From NCBI GenBank assembly GCA_944392465.1, contig CALXWR010000002.1, forward strand, positions 1 through 63,206: a stretch of DNA of 63,206 bases, written 5' to 3'. Source of the stretch: an uncultured Clostridia bacterium. GTDB lineage: Bacteria > Bacillota > Clostridia > TANB77 > CAG-508. Positions 8,678 to 16,894 of the stretch are shown here, piece by piece. Numbering within the stretch: the stretch's first letter is position 1; every line of letters begins with the position of its first letter. The notes below the pieces were generated by a model. It was not told the DNA's origin, did no database searches, and saw nothing but the letters and a program-made list of their open reading frames with translations. Both the position numbers and the translations under genes were made by a program.

Positions 8678-9575
8678 CTAAATTATTTTATCTATGATTT
8701 CTTTAATATATCTTCCGGCAGCTTTTGGCATTTCCTTTCCTGGTATTCCTAGTGAAACTATCAACTTTAAGTTTTTAGATAAAACATATTCTTTATCTAT
8801 TCCACCTGGATTAGATGCTAATTCTATAAGTAATATGTCTTTATTAAATGAATCTATTTTTTTCGAATCAATAACCAAACTTGGTACTGTATTAATTAAT
8901 ATATCAAACTTATCTCCGAAACTTCTCTATTTCTGTATAATTTAAAGGAACATATCCCGCTTCTCTAATCCATGCTAAATCTGTTTCTTTTCTTGCAGTA
9001 CAATATACTTTTGCTCCTAAATATTTTAACCTATTGCACAATATTTTTCCAATTCTTCCAAAACCACAAACCACTATATTGCTTTCATGAATTGTATTTT
9101 CTCTTTCTTGAAGTATAATTTTAATAGTTCCCTCTACTGTCGGTATAGAATTTAAAATATTAAATTCTTCATTTTTTAATAAATCTATATTGTTTATTTT
9201 GCCATTATAAAAATTATCTGGTATCTTCCCAGCTATAAAATTAATATTATTCTCTTTTTGAGTTTTATTTAATAAATATGTAGAATAGTTAGATATTTTT
9301 TCTAGAAAATTTTCTAACTCTATTTTATTTTCAGAAAAAGGTGTGCTAATGTATTTATCATCTCTTGATAATGGCACTCCGCTTATAATATATCTTGATG
9401 CTGATAAGGCATCTTCAATATTTTTGCACATTATAATATTATTGTCAAATTTTAATTGCATATTTTTATCAAAATATTTTTCTAGTCCATAAGTAAATAC
9501 TTTGTATTTTTCTTTTGCATACATCTCTGCTAATCTTACAATTCTTAAATCTCCACCAATTATTGAAATTTCCAT
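8678..9575 (-). pseudogene. dpaA: Dipicolinate synthase subunit A (SpoVFA), frameshifted
   Basis: The N-terminal part (from 9575: MEISIIGGDLRIVRLAEMYAKEG-like start) and the C-terminal part (8678 to about 8915: ILINTVPSLVI, ELASNPGGID, IPGKEMPKAAGRY) are the two halves of DpaA, an NAD(P)-dependent enzyme that with DpaB makes dipicolinic acid for spore core dehydration. The first frame stops at 8910-8912. The frame is restored if one base is removed near 8916-8928, giving EIESFGDKFDILINTVPS. The likely start is the internal ATG at 9575, because the first ATG of the frame lacks a ribosome binding site. No dpaB follows. Either the gene is broken or the base is a sequencing/assembly error. Confidence 0.82.
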
Positions 9576-9576
9576 T

Positions 9577-9623
9577 AAAAAAATCACATCCTCATACAAT
9601 ATTTTATATATTATATGAGGATG
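9577..9623 (-). terminator. Terminator hairpin merging into the dpaA start
   Basis: A perfect 10-bp stem CATCCTCATA / TATGAGGATG is followed on the minus strand by TGATTTTTTT and then directly by the dpaA ATG. It terminates the TPR gene transcript. The only Shine-Dalgarno-like bases for dpaA (GAGGATG) are inside the stem, so read-through messages would hide them. Confidence 0.55.
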
Positions 9624-9632
9624 AATTGGGTT

Positions 9633-10853
9633 TTATTTACTTCTTTGAAAATCGTCTCTATTTCTTTCATTTTCTCGTATCTTTTTCATCATAGCTATAT
9701 CTTCATTATTAAGGCTAGCACTTAGTGTACAAATTTTAGATAAATGGTTTATAGCCTTTTTTTCTTTTAATTTCATTTTATTTTTACGTCTTTCTTCTCT
9801 TACTTCCTTTTCAGGTTTCTTTATTTCTGCTTTTATTGGAGTAAACACGTTTTCTTTTTGTACTTTTTTATACATGTTTGGTTCTAACTCAACTGCTATA
9901 TTCATATAATTAGTAGCTTTTTCTTTATCACCCTTAAGTATTGCAACTTGAGCCAAATAATAGTATGAACCTGCTTCTGAATCTTCTCCCTTTAAACTTT
10001 CCTTAAAATATCTTTCTGCCTCATCTAAATCTCCTTCTATTAAAGCAATTTGACCTATACTTAATTTTGCGTTATATAAAAGTGAATTAATTTCTGCTGC
10101 CTTTTTATAAAACTCTTTTGCTCTTTGAAAATCATTAACCATTGTGCAAACCATACCTAAATTATAGTATAAATCATAATCGCCTGGATGATATCTAAGT
10201 GCATTCATATATACATTTATTGCTTCTTTGTATCTTTCATTTGAATATAATATTTCACCTAAAAGATTTGAAGCATCATAATATTCTGGTTTCTTTTTAA
10301 GAATTTCTTGTAGCATTGATATTGCATCATCTGGTCTTTCTGCTTTATTTAATAATTTTGCTAAATTAAGGTTTATACGTATATCTTTATTATTTATCTC
10401 GGTTGTTCGTATATATTCATCTACCGCTAAAGCATATTTTCCTTCTTGTTCATAAAGCTCTGCCAAAGTTTTATGTCCCATATAGCTCTCTGGATATTTA
10501 TTAATTAGTTTAAACAAATATCCTTTTGCTTTTTCCGTGTTTCCAGATTTTAATGCTATTTTTGCTAATGTTATATTAAGCATTTCTGGGAAATCAACTT
10601 TTTTATAATGTTCTATTAATAGAATAATTCCTGGAATTATAATAGATAATAAATAAATTACTATTTTAAAGAAAATGTTTAATCTTGTTCCTGATAATAG
10701 TTCGATAAAATTTATTACTATTCCAATAAATTCTATTCCCAATATATATACATAACTTGTATCGTTTTTTCTAATAAATCTACCAAAAGTTATAATAAAT
10801 ATTGCAAAAGCTAATAAATTAAATATGATTTTCTCTACCAATTTTGTCACCAC
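9633..10853 (-). CDS. Membrane-anchored TPR-repeat protein
   Basis: This 406-aa protein has an N-terminal membrane part of about three helices (residues 5-85) followed by roughly seven tetratricopeptide repeats (about 88-335; recurring patterns such as AKGYLFKLINKYPES, AINVYMNALRYHPGDYDLYYNLG and AERYFKESLKG). The Lys/Arg-rich tail is charged. TPR arrays act as protein-binding scaffolds; the partner is unknown. It stands upstream of the dpaA remnant in the same direction but is separated from it by a terminator. The function cannot be told from the sequence. Confidence 0.8.
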   Translation of the reverse strand: MVTKLVEKIIFNLLAFAIFIITFGRFIRKNDTSYVYILGIEFIGIVINFIELLSGTRLNIFFKIVIYLLSIIIPGIILLIEHYKKVDFPEMLNITLAKIALKSGNTEKAKGYLFKLINKYPESYMGHKTLAELYEQEGKYALAVDEYIRTTEINNKDIRINLNLAKLLNKAERPDDAISMLQEILKKKPEYYDASNLLGEILYSNERYKEAINVYMNALRYHPGDYDLYYNLGMVCTMVNDFQRAKEFYKKAAEINSLLYNAKLSIGQIALIEGDLDEAERYFKESLKGEDSEAGSYYYLAQVAILKGDKEKATNYMNIAVELEPNMYKKVQKENVFTPIKAEIKKPEKEVREERRKNKMKLKEKKAINHLSKICTLSASLNNEDIAMMKKIRENERNRDDFQRSK

Positions 10854-10967
10854 CTATTTTCTAATTTGTTCTGCTTTTGTAATTTTGGTGTATTTCAATT
10901 TTTTAATATTGCATAATGTATAGAATGTATGTGATATGTTGTATACTACTATCGTAACACAATACAC

Positions 10968-11510
10968 TTATTTTCCCCATTTTTCTTCATATGCATTCAT
11001 ACATTTTTCAATAATTCTTTCTGCATCTTCTCTTCCTAACATTCTATCAACTGTTGTATTTTTTCCTTCTAATTGTTTGTATACTTCAAAAAAATGTTTT
11101 ATTTCATCAGATATATGCCTTGGAAGTGAAGAAATATCTTTATATTCGTTTAGGTATGGATCTTTTTTAGATATTGCAATTATTTTTTCATCTTCTTCAC
11201 CATTGTCGTTCATTATTAAAACACCTATCGGATAACATTCAACCAAAGTAAGTGGAATTATTTGTTCATTACATAAAATAAGCACATCTAGTGGATCATT
11301 ATCTTCTGCATATGTACGTGGAATAAAACCATAATTTGTAGGATAATGAGTCGCTGTATACAGCACTCTATCTAGTCTAAGCATTCCTGTTTCTTTATCT
11401 AGTTCGTATTTAACATCTCCACCTTTAGCTATTTCTACAACTCCTATAAAATCATCTTTATTTATTCTTTCTTTATTTATATCATGCCAAATGTTCATTT
11501 TTAAATCCAT
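10968..11510 (-). CDS. ppa: Inorganic pyrophosphatase, family I
   Basis: This soluble Mg2+-dependent enzyme hydrolyses pyrophosphate released by biosynthesis. The family I signature EDNDPLDVLIL is present, together with GDVKYELDKETG, THYPTNYGFIP and a late acidic/Lys segment. I chose the ATG at 11510 (MDLKMNIWHD, 180 aa), which has AAGGA about 9 nt upstream, over the longer ORF start 10 codons earlier. MNIWHD at 11498 is an alternative. Family I enzymes are less common in Firmicutes than family II (DHH) enzymes. A good promoter is not obvious. Confidence 0.93.
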   Translation of the reverse strand: MDLKMNIWHDINKERINKDDFIGVVEIAKGGDVKYELDKETGMLRLDRVLYTATHYPTNYGFIPRTYAEDNDPLDVLILCNEQIIPLTLVECYPIGVLIMNDNGEEDEKIIAISKKDPYLNEYKDISSLPRHISDEIKHFFEVYKQLEGKNTTVDRMLGREDAERIIEKCMNAYEEKWGK

Positions 11511-11721
11511 TCCTTTCTTTCCTTGCACGAAGGAACACAAAAATCATTTTTACATTACCTTCTCCTATTTATTTAATTTTAGATTTGTAACCACTATGTT
11601 ATTGATAAAAGCTTGATATCTCTATTATTTTTAACAAATTAATGTGTTTAAATCTTTTACAATATTTTAAAACAAATGCATAAAAAAGTCTAGTCCTATA
11701 AAATAAAATGGCACAATATAA

Positions 11722-11763
11722 GCCTTGGTGGTCACACCCTAAAAGGGTGTAACCACCGAGGCC
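11722..11763 (-). terminator. Strong hairpin after the first GC-rich acetyltransferase gene
   Basis: A two-part stem of about 17 bp (GCCTCGGTGGT...ACCACCAAGGC, with ACACCCT / AGGGTGT inside) lies 11 nt after the stop codon. The U-tract is weak (TTATATT), but stability is very high and GC-rich compared with native terminators here. Confidence 0.6.
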
Positions 11764-11774
11764 AGTAGTATGTG

Positions 11775-12305
11775 CTACGTCAAATCCTGAATAAATCGCT
11801 GGCGGAGCAGATCCCTACCATCTCTGGTTTTCAGAGTGAAGTACCTGCCTTTCAGGAACTCTCCGGTGCTCGCCAAAGACTTTTGGCTTGCTATGTTGTC
11901 TGGATGGACAGTACCGATGAACTTTGTGAACCCATGATTAAGTGCATATTTCTTTGCAGTCTTCATCATGAGTGTGGCGATTCCCAACTTCTTTTTGGTT
12001 GGATCAACACCAATGCCATTGGCGATGATTCCTTCGCCTAGCTTGTAGTTATTCGGAAACTCTTCTGCGAACTCCTTCTCCTCCTTTGCACTTGGTTGCT
12101 GTAGTAGCAGGAAGCCAAGCACTCTGCTTCCTTCTTCTGCAATAATCACTGCCGAAGGAGCCTGCATCGCCATCAAAATCTCGTATCTATCGACACCTCC
12201 AAACAAATACGCTTGTCCTCCCTTGTCCAAGTCTGCACTAATCCGTTCAGACAGCATCACTATCTTCTCGAGATCATTTCCGTCAGCCTTCCGAATATAT
12301 ATCAT
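11775..12305 (-). CDS. GNAT acetyltransferase in a GC-rich single-gene cassette
   Basis: This 176-aa protein is a Gcn5-related N-acetyltransferase: an N-terminal beta-alpha segment (YIRKADGNDLEKIVML), central strand VIIAEEGSRVLGFLLL, acetyl-CoA-binding region GIGVDPTKKKLGIATLMM, and GTVHPDNIASQKSL near the C-terminus. The C-terminal end (LLRQRF) resembles that of the GNAT at 16895-17434, and both share GTVHPxNxA, so they are probably the same subfamily. Base composition and codon use are clearly more GC-rich than in neighbouring genes, suggesting transfer. It has its own consensus promoter, a roughly 150-nt leader with mini-ORFs and a strong hairpin. The substrate is unknown; drug or toxin acetylation is only a guess. 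Confidence 0.8.
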   Translation of the reverse strand: MIYIRKADGNDLEKIVMLSERISADLDKGGQAYLFGGVDRYEILMAMQAPSAVIIAEEGSRVLGFLLLQQPSAKEEKEFAEEFPNNYKLGEGIIANGIGVDPTKKKLGIATLMMKTAKKYALNHGFTKFIGTVHPDNIASQKSLASTGEFLKGRYFTLKTRDGRDLLRQRFIQDLT

Positions 12306-12332
12306 AGCACCTCTTTCTCTTTAGTTTGTTTT

Positions 12333-12409
12333 CTAGTTCTCAAGAGCTAATACATTAGCTCTTATAAGGAAAAGAAGATCCTTCATTTCCTTTGATATCT
12401 TTATTACAT
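12333..12409 (-). promoter_or_regulatory. Leader mini-ORFs and hairpin ahead of the GNAT gene
   Basis: The leader holds a start-stop unit (ATG TAA, 12404-12409) with AAGGAG 8 nt upstream. A 17-codon ORF follows (12333-12386, peptide MKDLLFLIRANVLALEN), whose coding sequence includes the 10-bp palindrome AAGAGCTAAT / ATTAGCTCTT. The ORF stops 27 nt before the GNAT ATG. The layout resembles translational attenuators of inducible resistance genes; this is inference. Confidence 0.4.
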
Positions 12410-12456
12410 CGTTGTCTCTCCTTATCTCTAAGATATCTTGAATTCGAACTATTTAT

Positions 12457-12485
12457 ATTATATCACAGCCTAGTATTTATGTAAA
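12457..12485 (-). promoter_or_regulatory. Sigma-A promoter of the GNAT cassette
   Basis: On the minus strand TTTACA (12480-12485), a 17-nt spacer and TATAAT (12457-12462) lie about 150 nt upstream of the GNAT start. Confidence 0.7.
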
Positions 12486-12499
12486 CATCTCCTGGTAAG

Positions 12500-13048
12500 T
12501 TATATGTTTTCCCTAAATCTTGGTATACAAACATATATATAGCAATCATGATATTCTCCGCCATAAAAAGACCATTCCGGCAATACTCCTACTTTTTTGT
12601 ATCCTTGTTTTTCAAAGGCCTTTTGTGATGCATAATTTTTTTCTCGTATAAGTGCTCTTATACTGTGTATATTTAAATTATTAAAAGCATATTCAGTAAT
12701 TAAATTAATTACTTGCTTTCCAAATCCGTTTCCTGTATATTCTTTCATGATGCCTATATGAATCTCCGAAGCTCTAATAATACTTGAAATTATTTCTAAT
12801 TTAACAAAACCAATTGCAATATCTTTGTTTTCGTTTTCTTCAATTTCCTTGCATATTAAAAAATATGGTGATGCAGACTTTTTTGTATTATTAATATCAG
12901 CTTGTACATCTTCTAATGTTACTGGTAGAGTAGAAGACATCATTTCTCTAATAAATTCGTCATTCTTCATTTCTTTTAATGTACTTGCATCTTCTTCCTC
13001 AATTGGTATAAGATAAATTCCATTTCCTTTTAAATATTTATTTGACAT
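12500..13048 (-). CDS. GNAT acetyltransferase, RimJ/RimL type
   Basis: This 182-aa protein follows the RimJ/RimL acetyltransferase pattern: an N-terminal LKGNGIYLIPIEEEDASTL, central HIGIMKEYTGNGFGKQVINLITEYAF (acetyl-CoA loop) and C-terminal RALIREKNYASQKAFEKQGYKKVG, ending with a WSFYGGEYHDCYIY motif. Such enzymes acetylate protein N-termini or small molecules. Unlike the two GC-rich GNATs in the window it has the native AT-rich composition. The start has AAAGGAG upstream. It stands alone between a palindromic repeat and the GC-rich cassette. Confidence 0.85.
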   Translation of the reverse strand: MSNKYLKGNGIYLIPIEEEDASTLKEMKNDEFIREMMSSTLPVTLEDVQADINNTKKSASPYFLICKEIEENENKDIAIGFVKLEIISSIIRASEIHIGIMKEYTGNGFGKQVINLITEYAFNNLNIHSIRALIREKNYASQKAFEKQGYKKVGVLPEWSFYGGEYHDCYIYVCIPRFRENI

Positions 13049-13089
13049 AGCAACTTCTCCTTTATTTAGTGTACAATGGCGATTATAGC

Positions 13090-13134
13090 CTTTTTATGTA
13101 ATAGGAAATGAGAAATTTCCTATTACATAAAAAG
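13090..13134. repeat. Palindromic repeat, copy 1
   Basis: A perfect 20-bp inverted repeat (CTTTTTATGTAATAGGAAAT and its complement, 5-nt loop GAGAA). The first 17 bases of the arm recur exactly in a second palindrome at 27861-27906. It lies between the RimL-like GNAT and dapF-murE, next to a weak terminator-like stem (13134-13161) for dapF-murE. It may be a miniature repeat that serves as a terminator. Confidence 0.75.
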
Positions 13135-13169
13135 GGGATACAAATATAAATTCATATCCTCTTTATAGT

Positions 13170-15506
13170 TTATTTTGAAAGTTTTTCCATAGCTTTTTCT
13201 ACCGCTTCTCTTTCGTCCCAGAAGTATTGAACTCCCTTAACTTCTTGATACTGTTCATGGCCTTTTCCTATTAAAAGAATCATATCTCCTTCTTGAGCAT
13301 TTTTCATTGCATATTCAATAGCCTCTTGCCTATCATTTATTACAATATATTTACCATTACTTCTATTTAAACCAGTAATTATATCATTATTAATTGATTC
13401 AATATCTTCAAATCTAGGATTATCTTCAGTAAGAATTGTAAGTCCTGCATATTTTCCGGAAATTTCTCCCATATCAAATCTTCTTGATTTTGCTCTGTTT
13501 CCTCCACCGCCAAATATACATACTATCCTTTTTGGTTTATATTCTTTTATTGTTTCCATTAAGTTTATCATTTCATCTTCATTATGAGCATAATCTATAA
13601 TTAATTTATAATCATTTTTAGAAACTGCAAGTTCCATTCTACCTTTTACATATACTTTTCTTAATGCTTTTTTCATAGCATCTATATTTATATTTAGTTC
13701 ATATGCAATTGTAATAGCACATAATGCATTATATACAGAAAATCTTCCTGGAATTGCAACCTCAAATCTTCCATTAATTTTTCCAGTAACATCAAATCCC
13801 ATTCCTAAAAATTCATTTGTCATAATAAATTCTACATTATTTGCTTTATTATCTACATCATCAGAGTCTATTCCAAATTTTATTAAATTGCATGTATGTT
13901 TTTTAGTTACATTTTTCCAATTGCTGTCATCAGCATTTATAATTCCAGTTTTACACTTTTGGAATAATAAACTTTTACAATACATATATTCTTCAAAATT
14001 AGCATGCTCATTTGGGCCAATATGTTCATTTGATATATTAGTAAATACACCATAATCAAAAGTAAAACCATCTACTCTATTCATTTTTAAACCTTGCGAA
14101 GATACTTCCATTATTGCATATTTACATCCTGCATCTACCATGTTATCAAATAATTTTTGAACTTCATAATTTTCCGGAGTTGTATTATGAAGTGTTATTT
14201 TTGTTTTATCTATAAATGCTCCTATTGTTCCAATTAATCCTACTTTGTTTCCTGCTTCTTCTAATATCTTTTTCAATATAGTAGTTGTAGAGGTTTTTCC
14301 TGCAGTTCCTGTAACTCCTATAGTAATTAGTTTTTCTGCAGGATGATTGAAATAAGCTGCTGAAATATAAGCCATTGCTTTTCTTGAAGATTCTACTTTA
14401 ATGACTGTAACATCATCTTTAATATCCACATCTTCTTCTATTACTACTGCTTTAGCTCCTTTTTTAATTGCATCTGGTATGAATTTATGAGAATTTGAAG
14501 TTGTACCTATTTTTGCAATGTATAGGTCGTTTTCTTCTACTTTTCTTGAATCATCTTTTATATCTGCTATTTCTATATCTAAACTTCCTTTAACAAGTTT
14601 ATATTCAATACCTTCTAATAATTTTCCAAGTTTTTTAACTCTATTAGCCTTTTTGTTAATAATCTTATCAACATCAATTTCTGATTCAAAAACCGTATGT
14701 GAAGGTCCTTTCATAAACATTTCCCCCGTTTCTTCGTCCCAATTTGTTTCTAATATTCCTCCAATTTGATGAACTTTTACTTTTCTTTCACATTTTCCAG
14801 TTAAAACTGCCGCTACGGTTGCAGTACAACATCCTGTTGCACATCCTATAGTCTCTCCTGTTCCTCTTTCCCATTCTCTTATTTTTATTGTGTTTCTATC
14901 AATTATTTGTGCAAATGTTACATTAGTTTTATTTGGAAATAAATCTGTTTTGTATTCTATTGCTTTACCGTATTTAGCTACATCAAAATCATCTACATCA
15001 TCTATAAAAGCTACACAATGAGGATTTCCCCAAGATAGTGCAGTTATATTAAATGTTTTGTCTAATATTTTTACTTCTTGATTAACAAACTCTGATAAAT
15101 TTGTATTTACAGGAATTTTTTTTGTATCTAGTATTGGAACAGCTATATTTGCATCTATATCAATAGCTTGTCCATTTTCTACAGTTAATTTTACATGTTT
15201 TATACCACTTAAAGTCTCTATCTCTAAATTTTCCTTGTTTGTCATTTTGTGGTCGTAAACGTACTTACTAAGACTTCTTAAAGCATTTCCACACATTTCT
15301 CCTTCTGTTCCATCTGGGTTAAACATTCTCATTTTAAAATCTGCTATCTCTGATTTACAAATTAATACCATTCCATCTGATCCAATTCCAAAATGTCTAT
15401 CACTTACATATTTAGCAAGTTCATTTACATTATCTATCTTCTGATTTATCGCATCTATATATACATAATCATTGCCAAAAGCTTGCATTTTAGTGAATTT
15501 AGTCAT
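13170..15506 (-). CDS. DapF-MurE fusion: diaminopimelate epimerase joined to a UDP-MurNAc-tripeptide-type ligase
   Basis: This 778-aa single ORF joins two cell-wall enzymes. Residues 1 to about 285 are DapF, which converts LL-DAP to meso-DAP: Cys72 in EMCGNALRS and Cys222 in GETIGCATGC are the catalytic pair. Residues about 295-778 are a Mur ligase: P-loop GVTGTAGKTS (397-406), Lys511 in the carbamoyl-Lys region, KGRMELAV, DYAHN and DNPR (695-698), the last being the meso-DAP selectivity motif of MurE. The central motif is SNEHIGPNEHANFEEY rather than canonical DHLDYHGTMEEY, so it belongs to a variant MurE branch. The fusion would hand meso-DAP from one site to the next. It follows metB by 16 nt, in one operon. 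Confidence 0.92.
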   Translation of the reverse strand: MTKFTKMQAFGNDYVYIDAINQKIDNVNELAKYVSDRHFGIGSDGMVLICKSEIADFKMRMFNPDGTEGEMCGNALRSLSKYVYDHKMTNKENLEIETLSGIKHVKLTVENGQAIDIDANIAVPILDTKKIPVNTNLSEFVNQEVKILDKTFNITALSWGNPHCVAFIDDVDDFDVAKYGKAIEYKTDLFPNKTNVTFAQIIDRNTIKIREWERGTGETIGCATGCCTATVAAVLTGKCERKVKVHQIGGILETNWDEETGEMFMKGPSHTVFESEIDVDKIINKKANRVKKLGKLLEGIEYKLVKGSLDIEIADIKDDSRKVEENDLYIAKIGTTSNSHKFIPDAIKKGAKAVVIEEDVDIKDDVTVIKVESSRKAMAYISAAYFNHPAEKLITIGVTGTAGKTSTTTILKKILEEAGNKVGLIGTIGAFIDKTKITLHNTTPENYEVQKLFDNMVDAGCKYAIMEVSSQGLKMNRVDGFTFDYGVFTNISNEHIGPNEHANFEEYMYCKSLLFQKCKTGIINADDSNWKNVTKKHTCNLIKFGIDSDDVDNKANNVEFIMTNEFLGMGFDVTGKINGRFEVAIPGRFSVYNALCAITIAYELNINIDAMKKALRKVYVKGRMELAVSKNDYKLIIDYAHNEDEMINLMETIKEYKPKRIVCIFGGGGNRAKSRRFDMGEISGKYAGLTILTEDNPRFEDIESINNDIITGLNRSNGKYIVINDRQEAIEYAMKNAQEGDMILLIGKGHEQYQEVKGVQYFWDEREAVEKAMEKLSK

Positions 15507-15522
15507 TTTTTATTCCTCCTTA

Positions 15523-16704
15523 TTATCCATTTATTGCTTGGTCTAAATCAGCTATAATATCATCAGCATCTTCAATTCCTACTGATAATCTTAATAATGT
15601 ATCTGTAATTCCTAATGCTTCTCTTGTTTCTTCTAATATTTCAGTATGTGTTCTACTTACTGGATGAGTAATTAAACTTTCAACTCCTCCTAAGCTTTCA
15701 GCAAACAAAATTAATTTTAATCTTGATAATATATTATTTACAGTTTTAGTGCTATCTACCTTAAATGATATCATTCCACCAAAACCTGTAGTCTGTTTTT
15801 TTGTTACTTCATAATCTTTATGGTCTTCAAACCCTACATAGTAAACCTTTTCGATTTTTGGTTGTTTACGCATCCAATTTGCAACTTTCATGGCATTTTC
15901 AGCATGCTTGTCCATTCTTAATGCTAAAGTTTTAATACCTCTTAGCATTATCCAAGAATCCATTGGTCCAAGACCTGCACCATAAATATACATTTGAATT
16001 TCTAGTTTTTCTCCAATTTGGCTATCTTTTACTACTACTATTCCTGCAACAACATCATTGTGTCCTGCCAAATATTTTGTACCACTATGAACAACTATAT
16101 CTGCCCCATGTGTAAGTGGTCTTTGAAAATATGGTGTTAAAAATGTATTATCTACTACAACTAATGCTCCTATTTCATGTCCAATTTTTGATATTTTTTC
16201 AATATCTGCAACTTTCATCATAGGATTTGTTGGTGTTTCGATAAATATCATTTTTGTGTTTTTCTTGATAGTTTTCTTTAGTAAATCTAAATCAGACAAA
16301 TCAATACTATCGTGGCTGATTCCATTCACCTCTAACACTTCATTTACTTCTCTAAAAGTACCTCCATAAATATCATCAGACATAATAAGATGATCTCCTG
16401 GTCTTAGTAAAGAAAATACAAGTGTTATAGCTGCCATACCAGAACTTACTGCAAATGCTCTTGTTCCCTCCTCTAATATTGTCATTGTCTTTTCCAATTC
16501 TTCTCTTGTTGGATTAATACATCTTGAATAGTTATATGGGTCTCTTTTTTCAATTGAGCTATGTTTGTACGTTGCTGATTGATAAATTGGGAAACTTATT
16601 GAACCAGTTGCTGGATCAACCCCAAGAGCACCATGTACTACTTTTGATGCAATTTTTAAATTTTCCTTTCTGTCAAAATTTGAATATTCTTTTGAATCTT
16701 TCAT
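15523..16704 (-). CDS. metB: Cys/Met metabolism PLP enzyme (cystathionine gamma-synthase/lyase type)
   Basis: This 393-aa fold-type I PLP enzyme carries family landmarks: YQSATYKHSS, Y-NYSRCINPTREELE, SSGMAAI, IFIETPTNP, VVDNTFLTPY and SGTKYLAGHND with the PLP-binding Lys. Late RLSVGIEDADDIIADL is typical of MetB/MetC/methionine gamma-lyase. Synthase, beta-lyase and gamma-lyase activities cannot be separated reliably by eye, so the symbol is tentative. It leads an operon with dapF-murE, an odd pairing of sulfur amino acid and cell-wall metabolism. A 9-bp palindrome lies in the leader. The start has an AGAGG ribosome binding site. Confidence 0.87.
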   Translation of the reverse strand: MKDSKEYSNFDRKENLKIASKVVHGALGVDPATGSISFPIYQSATYKHSSIEKRDPYNYSRCINPTREELEKTMTILEEGTRAFAVSSGMAAITLVFSLLRPGDHLIMSDDIYGGTFREVNEVLEVNGISHDSIDLSDLDLLKKTIKKNTKMIFIETPTNPMMKVADIEKISKIGHEIGALVVVDNTFLTPYFQRPLTHGADIVVHSGTKYLAGHNDVVAGIVVVKDSQIGEKLEIQMYIYGAGLGPMDSWIMLRGIKTLALRMDKHAENAMKVANWMRKQPKIEKVYYVGFEDHKDYEVTKKQTTGFGGMISFKVDSTKTVNNILSRLKLILFAESLGGVESLITHPVSRTHTEILEETREALGITDTLLRLSVGIEDADDIIADLDQAING

Positions 16705-16737
16705 GTTTATTACCTCTAGTTTCTAATAATTCACAGT

Positions 16738-16757
16738 ACATTCTTAGTTAAGAATGT
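16738..16757. promoter_or_regulatory. Palindromic operator candidate in the metB leader
   Basis: ACATTCTTA-GT-TAAGAATGT is a perfect 9-bp inverted repeat between the probable metB promoter (TATAAT near 16782-16787, minus strand) and the metB start. No SAM riboswitch or T-box is visible here, so a repressor site is a reasonable guess. Confidence 0.45.
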
Positions 16758-16851
16758 AAGCCTGTCGGATAAACACATTTATTATTATATACCATAATTT
16801 TAAAATAGTACAGCTTTTTCGATAAATTTATAGGTTTATCAGCACAAAGCA

Positions 16852-16876
16852 AGCGGGCGAGTAAAACTCGCCCGCT
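16852..16876 (-). terminator. Strong hairpin after the second GC-rich acetyltransferase gene
   Basis: A perfect 11-bp GC-rich stem (AGCGGGCGAGT / ACTCGCCCGCT, 3-nt loop) with a partial outer stem starts 18 nt after the GNAT stop and is followed by TTGCTTTGT on the minus strand. Confidence 0.7.
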
Positions 16877-16894
16877 CCACCGCGCTTCGTGTTA

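Noticed and set aside
8905..8935. Programmed ribosomal frameshift in dpaA
   Set aside because: I see no slippery heptamer with a downstream pseudoknot or internal Shine-Dalgarno. A plain indel or sequence error is simpler.
11772..12041. Plus-strand ORF opposite the GC-rich GNAT, and the 191-codon one at 16889-17464
   Set aside because: Open antisense frames arise from GC-rich codon bias. The minus-strand products have clear GNAT motifs, promoters and ribosome binding sites.
16705..16894. SAM riboswitch (S-box) or T-box upstream of metB
   Set aside because: No S-box core or T-box GGGTGGNACCGCG sequence is present; only a promoter and a short palindrome.
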